Below, in pieces: positions 53,261 through 63,755 of a stretch of DNA of 64,000 nucleotides. The notes under the pieces were generated by a model. It was given only the letters and a program-made list of their open reading frames with translations. It had not been told where the DNA came from and ran no database searches. Origin of the DNA: Tricholoma matsutake. Lineage: Eukaryota; Basidiomycota; Agaricomycetes; Agaricales; Tricholomataceae. The position numbers and the translations under genes were made by a program. Position 1 is the first letter of the stretch; each line of letters begins with the position of its first letter. The DNA lies in assembly GCA_026075535.2 (NCBI GenBank), contig AP026545.1, positions 806,001-870,000 of the forward strand, given 5' to 3'.

Positions 53261-53835
53261 ATTTCCATCCTGACACCCCCTTGTAGTATGACATCCTTGA
53301 GCTTGCCACCATATATCACAAAGCACATCAAGTTGCCAAGGGTGATTCCCCAGAAAGCATCAGGCTGTGACTGGACAGCAGAGAGTAATGTTGTGAGCTC
53401 CACCATCAATGGGGATGTTGAACAACAATGCCTAGCCCATCGCTATTGATCAGTGGCCAGCTCGGATGTTCAAATGTTTGGACATACCCATACGTTCAGG
53501 GATTAGATGTTCAACACAGCTCGACTGATCAGGAAATCTCAATTTTGGAATCCCTGAATATCCAAATTCCGAGGTCTGGGTGTCTGACAGTCTGAGCCTG
53601 CCAAACAACAATACAGCCAAACAGCATGGTGCAAGCACTCGCCAACCCTGTCATTGATGTTGACATCAGTACTTATCAATATCAACAGGCTCACTGTTTG
53701 TAATGGCACTGGGACCTCCTCTGTGTGGCTGCTAATTGTTCACAGATAAGTACACCTATGCATTCAAGTTACAATAAGTTACAGTATATTACTGACAGGC
53801 TCTGTAGTATTACATCCACTCTTTCTTGCCCACTG
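53261..53835. other. No gene recognised
   Basis: Mixed sequence with no clear motif; possibly further decayed remains of the CxC6 gene. Confidence 0.35.
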
Positions 53836-53839
53836 CACG

Positions 53840-53977
53840 ATGCCTTCTACATTTCTGCTGGAGCCAATAACCATGGGCAATGTTTTAGTACCTAGCAAGG
53901 GTCTCTTTTGCACTGGATGTGGTGCATTCTGCAAGTATCATGTTGTGCTGAGCAACAAGAAGGGCAACCAAGGCCAC
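53840..53977 (+). pseudogene. GRF-type zinc-finger gene, first part (upstream of gypsy insertion)
   Basis: ATG near 53840; reads M-P-S-T-F-L-L-E-P-I-T-M-G-N-V-L-V-P-S-K-G then F-C-T-G-C-G...K-Y-H-V-V-L-S-N-K-K-G-N-Q-G-H. C-x2-C followed by K-G-N-x-G-R is the first half of a GRF zinc finger, a nucleic-acid-binding fold. The frame stops at the gypsy element starting at 53978 and resumes at 59902. The histidine before the junction would be arginine (G-R) in the undamaged target, as the right-hand duplication CCGC shows. Confidence 0.62.
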
Positions 53978-55049
53978 TGATGATACTCAACCCAGGAAAA
54001 CCACCAAAACTGCCAATGAGGCAATCAATGATATTTGCGACAAGTCAGAGGAAGGTTGCGAGACGTTCCAAATGTTCGTGGTCAAACCTATGGGAAGATA
54101 ACTAGTTAATACTAGTCATGAAGGTAGTGCTATAGGACACGAAGGTATTTGATGCAGTCTGATGGGGTATCAATCGATATCGAGGACGATCAATGAGATC
54201 GACAGTGAACAAGTTCTATCGTCAATGGTCGACGTGTGAATTCTGGGGACCTTTTGATAGGTTGATAGTATACGAAGAGTATGGCAAATGGCTATGAAGT
54301 GTTGGAAGGGTTGCTAGTGCTAATGACGAGAGGATTGAAGGAGGATCGAGGACGCGATGATTGCAGAGGTTTCTCGTCGATCGAGAAAACCTGTAGAGAC
54401 TTAGATTGTTTTAGAAAGTTGATTGGATGCTTAGAACTGTATACGAGACGATAGGTGAAGACAATTTCTTTCATTTCCAAGTAGATACTACAGAGTTTTA
54501 TATGTTTTAAAAGAAACTTCCTAAAATGGTATAAGAAACATGTGTAGAACATGAGGCAAAAGATATGAGTTAAGGCACAAGGCCAAAAAGGAGACTGGAA
54601 TCCGAAGAAGAAAGAGATGTATCATATGATGAAGGAGTAATAAAGGGAAAGAACTAAAAAGAGACTGTCCTTTGTATATAAACTGCGCTAAGTCTCGCAA
54701 TAATCCGTCCAGCGGGTTCTGTATGTGATAGGGACTTGAAATGAGGCTGACCTATGATCAGCAGGTTTGAGCACGAGTTGGAATATGTCCTAGCGCATGG
54801 TCTTCCACCATTTATATAATGAAGGCGGCACCCGATGTCGCTCATAGTCTCTCAATATTGATCGATAATGCTCAACGATGGTTGACGATGGTCAACAATG
54901 TTCGATCGCAGTTGTGGTTTGTTCAAAGATGATCGGGGATGTTCGATGGTCGGTTAGAGGGATCTTAGGGGCTTTCGAGGTAGTCCTAAGGTTGTGCGAT
55001 GTGGTCTCTTGGTACGATTGATGTCGCTGGTGATGTGTTGATGCAGTCG
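53978..55049 (-). repeat. 3' LTR of element H, truncated
   Basis: Plus strand TGATGATACTCAACCCAGG up to about 55049, where it joins RT sequence directly (inner 100 bp missing). Matches 58734-59850 with mostly transition differences. Confidence 0.9.
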
Positions 55050-55700
55050 AATTCTGATTTTGGACCCTTCACTGGTGTGTCATTGATATAAGGGATCGTG
55101 ATGTGAGGGACCTCGGGTTGTAGGATGAAAGTGACATTGTCATGTATGATCGGAACCAAGTTCATCCAACCCATCAGTAGGGTGACGATTCAAAGTGCAC
55201 CAAATGGGGTCTGGAAAGTCATTAGATCTCAAGAAGATTCAGATACGAGCCTTTTGTCAAATGCCACATATAAATCCAACATTCCTCCACAAGCGCATCC
55301 CCAAAACTGTTTGGCTAAATGCTTGAGAATCGGGACGATGCCTGAGTGCTGAATCGTAACTTGGTTTAGCAGCTCGAGACTGTGGACTATTCAGAGCAAT
55401 TTTGTGTCTTTCTTCGCCACGCAAAACCGTCGCGATCGGTATGATGAGTTTGATGACTTGTAGACTCCTGCTTTGATCTTCTTTTTCAGCATCTTGCAAA
55501 TCTGTTCATACAAACCAGGCAGTATGGGGATATTGCATTTGACCCAAGGGGTATGAGGGACAACTGGGAACTCGATAGGGGGGAAGAAATCGGGTCGAAA
55601 TCTTCCTTGTTCATTTTCAGTCCATGCGAACCCTGCTTGCTGGTTTTGAATGAAGTCATGCATGAGGTCTCATTCTTGAGGCCATAAGAAATTGCCTGGA
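55050..55700 (-). pseudogene. Element H reverse transcriptase, N-terminal part
   Basis: 55391-55663 reads M-H-D-F-I-Q-N-Q-Q-A-G-F-A-W-T, P-W-V-K-C-N-I-P-I-L-P-G-L and Y-R-S-R-R-F-C-V-A-K-K, parallel to 2140-2433. 55050-55390 includes M-L-D-L-Y-V-A-F-D-K-R, L-M-G-W-M-N-L-V-P and I-T-I-P-Y-I-N-D-T-P, where Asn replaces the first catalytic Asp (Y-I-D-D in element A). The sequence stops four residues after K-G-P-K. Confidence 0.8.
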
Positions 55701-55733
55701 TGATTTTGATCGATGATGTTTTTGCATTTGAGG

Positions 55734-56250
55734 TTATATTGGGGAGTTGGTTTGAATATCGGAGGATGGGGATTTAGTGGAGGCATGTCTTTGAGGGTCA
55801 CCCTCGATGTGTCGAATAATTTGAAAATGATCGGGTAGTCCGGTCACAATTGGACGGACCTTCTGTGCGACTGGTTTATACTTTTTCTTCGTCGATAAAT
55901 AACTAGACTGGCAATTGTCAGAAATAACTGAGGGAGGGGAAACATACAATGAAGAAGTTTTCATAGGTATAAACACCATCGAGGTGTTTCGAGGAACATG
56001 GAACTCATCGCACACAGATAAATATAGGTCAGAAAGCATTGCGGATAGTTCTTTGGAGGAGTCAATTTTGGGGATATTTGCAGTGCATTTGATAAATATA
56101 GAGAAGTCAGAAGAGTCAAACAAGATGATGAAAGCGCACTGTTCTGAAATTTCATTCTCTAATGCTGAAAATCCTCACAAACTACTTTTCAACAATGGTG
56201 CGATCGAGGTATCGAGGGAATGGTAGTGGTCCGAGTTGAGTTAGGATTGC
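55734..56250 (-). pseudogene. Element H pol linker
   Basis: Open from 55734 to 56123. Reads S-L-Y-V-S-P-P-S-V-I-S-D and K-K-K-Y-K-P-V-A-Q-K-V-R-P-I-V-T, the segment between protease and RT also present at 1741-1974 in element A. No catalytic motif is expected here. Confidence 0.7.
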
Positions 56251-56316
56251 ATATCATGATGGTTTGGGCTTCGTTCTGATAGTTTCTAATGACACTTTCT
56301 GTTAAGACATCAAAGG

Positions 56317-56700
56317 TCATTCGAGTAGAATATCGTAAGCCGGGTCCTGAATAACATGTATCCGCATGTATAAGGTGATTCCACCAAGATCGCAAGGTAC
56401 ATTGCATGCTAAGCCAAGTGTCTCGTCCACAGTACTGTTGGCAGACTGCATCAGAAGCTGAATCAAGGAGTCGTATGCTAGACCGAGTTCATGACAGACA
56501 TCTTCGGCCATCGATATGATCAAGGAACTGGGATCGACCACGCTTTCTACCTGGTTGTTACCATGGACATCCATAATAACTGATCTGATCAATGAAGTTT
56601 CTTTAGCGATGACAAAAGGCTGAGGGATTTCACCAGGTCGGAGACTGCTAATATAGGTCTCATATGGGTTGGGCACAATAATCATGTTGGGACTAAACAT
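56317..56700 (-). pseudogene. Element H retropepsin-like domain
   Basis: Reads V-D-P-S-S-L-I-I-S-M-A-E-D-V, then L-G-L-A-C-N-V-P-C-D-L-G-G-I-T-L-Y-M-R-I-H-V and Y-D-I-L-L-E. The catalytic D-T/S-G is D-P-S: Asp remains but Gly is lost. The C-terminus F-D-V-L-T-E-S follows in another frame. Confidence 0.76.
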
Positions 56701-56794
56701 GTTTGTTGCATTGTTTCCAGATTGTGGGACTCGTTTCAGTGTGACCTGTTCTCTCCATTTTGTTCAAACCTTGGGTGAAAGCGAGAGTAGTTCT

Positions 56795-58695
56795 TCAGAT
56801 GTAAGCATGATGATCGGCATCTTCATCGAGCACGATTTTCTTGTTCTGTACTGGTGCCTGTGTCACATACAATGGTCTGTCTTTCTCTTTACCCTTTGAT
56901 GTGCCAGCAAAGTTCCTTTTGTGTGGTGGCAAATAGGCATTCTCCCTGACTGATGCATATGGCTGTACCGAGGTTTGCGTTGGGGGTATGGTGGTTGATG
57001 GCAAAGTGGTCGATGCGGGAGACGTCAATGTCGATGTTGGAGTCATAGTTGAAGTCAAAGGGTTGACTGTTGTCAATGAAGATGTCAAGGGTGCTGGGAC
57101 TGGAGCAGTAGATGTCGATGATGCAGGGACAGGGGTTGTCATGGCTGGAACCAAATTTTGAACCTCTTTGTTCGGACGCAAAAATGGTCGACCACTTTGA
57201 AGCATGAATAGTTCACGCTCGAGAGCTGCTATTCCATCTTCAGAGTCAGCTGTCAATGTCAAAGTATGATAAATGCTTTTGTTTCCAATCCCAATGTAGA
57301 AACAGCATCAGACTCTGTTATCAAAGTGATTGCAGCCAAGGTTGAATTATTCAAAGTTGAAGGTGCTGTTGGTGCAATGCTGAATAAGAGTGTAGCTGCC
57401 AGGGTTGCGTCTGGGTTGCATTTCCACCATTCATTGATGCGTTCCTTGATAAACCTGCCAGGAATGCTTCGAGGGGTGAATTGTCTGTTTGGAAGTATGA
57501 TCTTTCCTTCCGTGTTTCGCTTACACTTTCCTTCATTCAAGTATGACTGACAAACCATACAGTCAGGGATAAAATGTCCTGATAAACCGCAAAATATGCA
57601 AAGGAGTGCGTCGATGTGTGCCTGTCTGTCTGCCGAATTAGCATGATGATTTTTAGTACCTGCAATGTGTGTAGCGATGGTGCTAGCAAATTGTTCAGAC
57701 ATTGCGTTTAGATCTTTGGTTTTAATTGTAATAGTTCCGGGTGATGAGGTGGCCATATTTCCAACATTCAATGTTGAGTGCAATGAGGAGGTCAATTGGT
57801 GGATTACTGAGTTCGATGTGTTAGAGCCTGCTAGTACAAATTTTGCCACGTTGTGAATGTCGTTGAGTGGATATGGATCGTCAGGATAATGGTCGGGGAA
57901 TTTGAGTTCGAGTCGTTGAGCAATTCGAGTCCATAAGCCAGGTTGGAATCCTCGAACATAAGCTCTGCTTTGCTCAGCTTCCGAGATCCTATTCTTTGCT
58001 CACAAAAAGTGAGTAATGTTATAGAACGTGCGATAATACATTCCTAGATCGTTTGCATCGAATATCCCAATGTGTAGCTGTTCTCCCACTAATTTGTCCA
58101 TGTCTGATATGCTCCACTTGCAATCGTCTTCCGAGCCAGGATAGAGTTTATGTACTGCTGTTCAAAATTTGTTGAATGATGTGCCAGGCTGATACTCTGG
58201 AAGCAATTCCCAGAGTTTGGAAGAGTCGATGTCGAGGTAGCAACAAGCGTGTTTCTTCATCAGATTTGATTCAGTGACGCTGCAGGTCGGGAATAATAGT
58301 TCAAGCTCTTTGAAGAATCATCAGAGCTCTCGAGGCTAAGTAGGGTCAAACTTTGGAGCGGTCGAGTGCCCACGAGCTGGCATCGTGGTTTGGGTAGTCA
58401 TGAATGCGATGACTCTAGGGGTAGGGGTTAAGACTTGGGTGATGGATGGTAGAGGTGTCAAAGTTGTTGGAAGGATGTATGAAGAGGTTGATGATGATGA
58501 CGACAAAGTAGATGACAATGTGGAAGGTGATGATATAGGTGAAGGAAATAGTCTACAATGAGTAGATTCTGCTTCGGAAACTGGAATTAGAATGTCTCCC
58601 AATTGTTCAAGAGATTTGAAGGCGTGGTGAGTATTGATACAAAGGTTTCTCGCTTGTGTTGGCCTAAGCTGAGGAAGTCGAGGTTGGTCTGACAA
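56795..58695 (-). pseudogene. Element H gag with CCHC knuckle
   Basis: Starts at 58695 with M-S-D-Q-P-R-L-P-Q-L, then a Ser/Thr-rich N-terminus. The capsid-like part (58330-57860) is interrupted by several stops. 57259-57849 holds a zinc knuckle C-I-F-C-G-L-S-G-H-F-I-P-D-C (C-x2-C-x4-H-x4-C), followed by the basic K-C-K-R and W-W-K-C-N-P-D. 56795-57262 carries a Thr/Pro/Ser-rich tail and P-L-Y-V-T-Q-A-P-V-Q. Gag binds and packages element RNA. Confidence 0.8.
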
Positions 58696-58711
58696 TGAAA
58701 TGATTCAGAAA

Positions 58712-58731
58712 CCCTCGCAGTGGGCTCCAAA
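58712..58731 (-). other. Primer-binding site of element H
   Basis: Just inside the 5' LTR the element-sense strand reads TGGAGCCCACTGCGAGG. Its complement, CCTCGCAGTGGGCTCCA, has the form of a tRNA 3' end (CTCGC T-stem, AGTGGGC acceptor, discriminator T, CCA). A T discriminator fits tRNA-Cys or tRNA-Thr best; the identity is an inference. Confidence 0.7.
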
Positions 58732-58733
58732 AA

Positions 58734-59901
58734 TGATGATACTCAACCCAGGAAAACCACCAAAACTGCCGATGAGGCAATCAATGATATTTGCGATGAG
58801 TCAGAGGAAGGTTGCGAGACGTTCTGAATGTTCCTGGTCAAACCTATAGGAAGATAACTATTTAATACTAGTCGTGAAGGTAGTGCTATAGGAGATGAAG
58901 GTATTTGATGTGGTCCGATGGGGTATTGATCAATGAGATCGACGGCAAATGAGTTCTATCGTCGATGGTTGACGTGTGAATTCTGGGGACCTTTCGATAG
59001 GTTGATAGTATACGAAGGGTATGGCAAATGGCTATGAAGTGTTGGAAGGGTTGCTAGTGCTAATGACGAGAGGATTGAAGGAGGATCGAGGATGCGATGA
59101 TTGCAGAGGTTTCTTGTCGATCGAGAAAACCCATAGAGACTTAGATTGTTTTAGAAAGTTGATCGGATGCTTAGAACTGTATACGAGACAATAGGTGAAG
59201 ACAATTTCTTTCATTTCCAAGTAGATACTACAGAGTTTTATATGTTTTAAAAGAAACTTCCTAAAAAGGTATAAGAAACATGTGTAGAACATGAGGCAAA
59301 AGATATGAGTTAAGGCACAAGGCCAAAAAGGAGACTGGAATCTGAAGAAGAAAGAGATGTATCATATGATGAAGGAGTAATAAAGGGAAAGAACTAAAAA
59401 GAGACTGTCCTTTGTGTATAAACTGCGCTAAGTCTCGCAATAATCCATCCAGCAGGTTCTGTATGTGATAGGGACTTGAAACAAGGCTGACCTATGATCA
59501 GCAGGTTTGAGCACGAGTTGGAATACGTCCTAGGGCATGGTCTTCCACCATTTAGATAATGAAGGCAGTGCCCGATGTCGCTCATACTCTCTCAATATTG
59601 ATCGGTAACACTCGACGATGGTTGATAACAGTCGACGATGTTTGATCGCAGTCACGGTTTGTTCAAAGATGATTGGAAATGTTCAATGGTTGGTTAGAGG
59701 GATCTTAGGGGCTTTTGAGGTAGTCCTAAGGTTGTGCGATGTGGTCTCTTGGTACGATCGATGTCGCTGGTGATGTGTCGACACGGTCATGATCAATAGA
59801 CTGGGTTGCACTGCATCTGGGACATCGTAGGAGTTAGCTGATGTGATTAGAATGATGTTAAAGTGGTGAATCAGTCCTTGAGCCGAGGAGACAACCTATC
59901 A
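58734..59901 (-). repeat. 5' LTR of element H (1168 bp)
   Basis: Plus strand TGATGATACTCAACCCAGG to GAGACAACCTATCA. In element sense it begins TGATAGGTTGTCTCC, identical to the start of the solo LTR at 15155. It has the polypyrimidine/TTTTAGTTCTTTCCCT block at 59390-59400 shared by all members. Confidence 0.92.
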
Positions 59902-61400
59902 CCGCCTCATGGTCACAGTATGTATATGCAGTGAAACTCTTCTTTCATTCACAGCTCAACCTCTTTCTAGTGCAAGTGTGTGAAGGATGGGAAGAGGTGC
60001 ACCTTCTTCCAGTGGAAATGAGGCTCAACATGGTCACCCATGGCATCACCCATTCTACCTTCTGTGCCTGCCCCACCAAATACCCCAGTCCTCCATGCTA
60101 TCCCCCTCCCATCCCATCCTGTCATCATTGACACTCCCTGCCAATCATCTCAGCAGCTCCACCCTGTCATGTCAGGGAGGATGTCCAATGTTTGTGCCAT
60201 CACTGGGTGCAATCAAACATGCATCCATGTCAACTGCCCTCACCGTGTTTGTTGCAGGCACTGCCTTGCAGCTGGTGGCTGCACTCTCAAGTTGCATACA
60301 GTGTCTGGGCAATTTGTACCCTCACAGCCTGTGGACATTGCTGCCATGTCACTGCAGCTCAAAGAAACAGTTTCTTTATCATTGAGTGACTCAAACTCAG
60401 GCTCTATGCCATCTACAAGTTCAGCCCCACTTGATGCACCTGAAATGCAAAGCAATGCACCCATCATCAACCCAAGACCAAACCCGCAGTATTTGTTGCA
60501 TATGCCACCTATCTTCACAGACCAGTATTGTCATGAGCAGGAGCTGTGCAAGAAGAATCATGTCATTGAGGCAGAGCATCAGTGGCATGTGAGTATAGGA
60601 TAATGAGCTGCTGACTGTTCAGGAACTGCAAGAGGGATTCATGTGGCCATATCTGGTGCTCAGTGGCAATGTCCTGTCTGATCTCAGACTCAATGGTCTT
60701 CATGTCCAACTCTATGATGAGATCTAGGTACCTGGTTGAACATCCAGGGTGAGCACCAGATCACTATAAAAGAGGGTGATCACATCTTTCTGAAGGCATG
60801 CAATGTGAAGAGCTACCAGGACTTTGATGAGCATCTTTGAGACAGGCACAGCATCAACTGTTGTGCATCTGCATCATAACCTTGTGGGCAAGCATGCATA
60901 TTTGCAAAAAGAAGCCCTGCAATGGAAGGACCAGAGTCTCAAGGATCAGCACCAGGTTCTTGAGCTAACATATGAATCAGACCAAGAATGAGGAGCCAGC
61001 AAGCATTCTCCCTCTCTGCCATCATCTCCACCAATGACTATTTGGTCATGCAAGCAAAAAGCCTCAAACCAGCCTGTGAACCTCAATGATAACTGGGCCC
61101 ACCAATGACATACCTCACCTCAGCTACTGTCAGCTCAGTCACCTTCACTTGGTTCTTGCTATACAGCTTCACCATCACCGGGTCTATTGATCAGCAGCTA
61201 TTCTCATACCTACAAATGCTGGATCACCAGGATCACTATGGGATCCAATTGTTCTAGACAATGGGGAGGAGGAAGACTGGGATGACACTGAGGATATGAA
61301 GAGCTGGCCAGGTGATTTCTATGCAATTGACATGGTGAAACATTTCCAGGCTCGTAAGTCATGGCCAAGGGCTATTCCTGTGGCAGACTTTTTTCAGCAA
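59902..61400 (+). pseudogene. GRF-finger/cysteine-rich Agaricomycete family gene, second part
   Basis: Continues the gene cut at 53977: G-R-L-M-V-T then a candidate intron (GTATGTATATG at 59914 to an AG near 59951). A Pro-rich linker follows, then the cysteine cluster C-A-I-T-G-C-N-Q...H-V-N-C-P-H-R-V-C-C-R-H-C-L-A-A-G-G-C (60185-60290). After a Ser-rich stretch comes a third block, E-L-Q-E-G-F-M-W-P-Y-L-V-L-S-G-N-V-L-S-D-L-R-L (60610-60710), whose later part decays with stops from 60727. I recall this domain order from Agaricomycete multicopy proteins; the function is unknown. The gypsy insertion and later stops make it a pseudogene. Confidence 0.58.
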
Positions 61401-61542
61401 CACTTTGTGCTTCTGTTCTGCAGATCTACTATGATTTGTTTTGTACACCACATGTATTCTCATAGCTGATTTGTTTTGTACCTTCCTTAATTGTCATGTA
61501 CATGAATGTGATGGAATTGCAAGATTGTATAATGGGAATGTC

Positions 61543-63230
61543 TTAATTTAATGACCAGTTTGTTGGCTGCTTTCCCTCCTTTTCCAGCTTCATCTTTGTC
61601 ATCCTGTTCCTATGCATGACCATCTCATCTAGAAAAAAATGGTACTTATCTACCACCATCTGCCGGCATATTGAATGATACCCTCCCAGCCAGACATTAG
61701 TTTGTTCTGCAATTGACGAGTTGAAGTACCATCTCCTAGGCACAAGTGAATATTGACAACTTGTTCACCAGAACTGGTTTGACCACTTACAATAACACTA
61801 GTGACTGCCTCAGCACCATAGAAGGTCTCATGTGTGATAATCATCCCACAAGGGGCAATGATGATCTGCTCACTGTGGGTTCTTTTGCAGCCAAACTGAG
61901 CATGCACCTTTCCATCCTTCCACTTGTGAGGCCTCCACTGGCTGAGCAGAACCCCCCTCAACAATAAACTCCTCTTCCTCACCATCATCCTCATCAACCA
62001 TTGCTGAGTCAACCACATCAGAGTTAGTTGGGTGAGCAACATGGGCACATTGTAAGTGTTCCTTCAACTGAAATCAAGCCTGGCCATGCTCCCTGTGAAC
62101 ATGCTCCACTGCTTGATATTTGTCATTAGCACATGCCAGTTTCCCCTCCACCATGGGTCGCTCACAGCCAACAATGGCACACACAAAATTATGCCTGTTG
62201 TGCTCAGGACAGAAGTGATCATGGTTGCTGGATAAGGGTACGTGACAGTTGTGAATACCATAACAACAGCAGCCAACAGTGACCCCATCAATAACCACTG
62301 CCCAGCATTTGTGAGTGACTGCAGAGTATACATGCCTGTGAGCTGTGTCGCATTCAACAAGATAATGAGTCATGTACCTTTACCCTCAGAATCAGCATAA
62401 AACCAACAACACCCTTTGCAGTGATGATGGACCTCTGGCTGGCTGTAGAGCTGCATGCATTGGTTTCATCCTTTCATGGCATCCTGGAGATGATCCTTTT
62501 GCAAGCCATTATGAGGAACCTTGAGGGTATCATTACATCTCTCATGGTCCTTCAAGAGAGAAAGAGTGACAAATCCATTGTATACATTATCTGATGAGAG
62601 CTCAAAATTCAATGCCCAATCAGGCAGAGCTTGATGTCCCTTTGAGAGTGTGAGATTGTAGAGTCAGGTATAGTTGGTGGCAGAAGTCCTATGATATGTT
62701 ACTCAGGTACAACCAACCAGGTTCACAGTAAGTTGAGAGCACATACCACAAGACCAACATCAATGTGATAAACATGTCAATCACCCTCCGCTCAACAAAC
62801 TGATGTTCTCCAACCTGAATGATATCCAGGATTGTGTCATAGTACACATGCTGTCCTGCCTCGATGTAGAAATTATGATGATAATTGATATTACAGTCTA
62901 TGTGAATGCATTGTTGCAACAGGTGGTTGAAAGACAGAAGAACAACACCATTCACCAGTGCAGTACAGATGAACACAGCATGCCAGAAATACACCATCCA
63001 TCATAAATAGGACAGCCTGATGCTGCTCAGCCTTTTTCAGCACAACTTTCTGTTTGTTCCAAGTGCAATCAGCTTTGACACAAGTATGTTGAGGCAGATA
63101 AAGAGTGTGCAAGGCTGTGTCCAGTCATCTATAAGAATACATAGAAAGAGGGAAAAAAGGAAGTATCATACTGATTCCAAGCCCTTGTCCATGTTCTGCA
63201 AATGCAGCACCCTCCTTTTCCACTGAGATC
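61543..63230 (-). CDS. CxC5/CxC6 protein linked to KDZ transposons, decayed
   Basis: In minus sense: an N-terminal block A-V-L-F-M-M-D-G-V-F and the CxC5 region with Y-H-H-N-F-Y-I-E-A-G-Q-H-V-Y-Y and I-I-Q-V-G-E-H-Q-F-V-E-R-R-V-I-D (62750-63110); a middle block with L-Y-S-Q-P-E-V-H-H-H-C-K-G-C (62400-62460); CxC6 with H-K-C-W-A-V-V-I-D-G-V-T-V-G-C-C-C-Y-G-I-H-N-C and H-D-H-F-C-P-E-H (62074-62373); and the C-terminal block W-Y-F-N-S-S-I-A-E-Q-T-N-V-W-L-G-G-Y (61543-61743). Such proteins are encoded beside or fused to KDZ transposases; the metal-binding clusters probably bind DNA or protein. Stops at 62480-62650 and a deletion between 61650 and 61750 suggest a dead copy. Confidence 0.68.
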
Positions 63231-63755
63231 ACTGGCTCTTGATTCCATATCATATCTTTTAACAAGTCCCAACAGTGGTCTATTTGTTCCAAACTTGCTA
63301 TCCCACATGCTTTCCTAAGGAATACAGTAATAGACCGTCTTCTGCACCAAGAAAAATAAAATCACTGTGCTAAACAAGATTTTGATGTTAGAGTAAATCT
63401 TGTGGTCTGTTCTGCCAGTGACATGACCTATAGCTATTTTATGATATACATTTTATGATGGTGAGATTCCACCTGGTTGCCAAGCTAGGAGGCAAATTGA
63501 AGAGTGGGCTAAAAATTGCATTTCTCACTCATCTGCAACAATTAATTTCTACAAGTATGAGACATCATCTAACCACAAATTTTTTGGTATCAAAATATCA
63601 CTACAATACATACACAATAACACAGAACAGTTCTAGCTCATAGGATGATACTGAATGAACACAGATGCAATGCTTTAAAGCATGGATTATTGTTGCACTG
63701 CCCAATTTGGTGCAAAATCTCAAAATCACAGTGTTGCCATGTGGGTTCCAGATTG
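63231..63755. other. No gene recognised; primer-binding-like site at its end
   Basis: AT-rich sequence. The last part (about 63733-63752) in the minus sense reads TGGAACCCACATGGCAAC three bases inside the LTR start, which looks like a tRNA-complementary primer site for a minus-strand element whose 5' LTR starts at 63756. Confidence 0.5.

Larger units (their letters stand above)
53978..59901 (-). mobile_element. Minus-strand gypsy element H, internally deleted
   Basis: LTRs at 53978-55049 (truncated on its inner side) and 58734-59901 (complete) flank 3.7 kb. In minus sense: gag (58695-56795), retropepsin (56700-56230), a linker and RT up to the catalytic box (55663-55060); the rest of RT, RNase H and integrase is deleted together with about 100 bp of the 3' LTR. 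Flanks CCAC (53974-53977) and CCGC (59902-59905) form a 4-bp duplication with one transition. A primer-binding site lies directly inside the 5' LTR. Same family as element A. Confidence 0.9.

Noticed and set aside
59931..60131. Separate small plus-strand gene after element H
   Set aside because: It continues the GRF-finger gene interrupted at 53977, so it was merged with that pseudogene.
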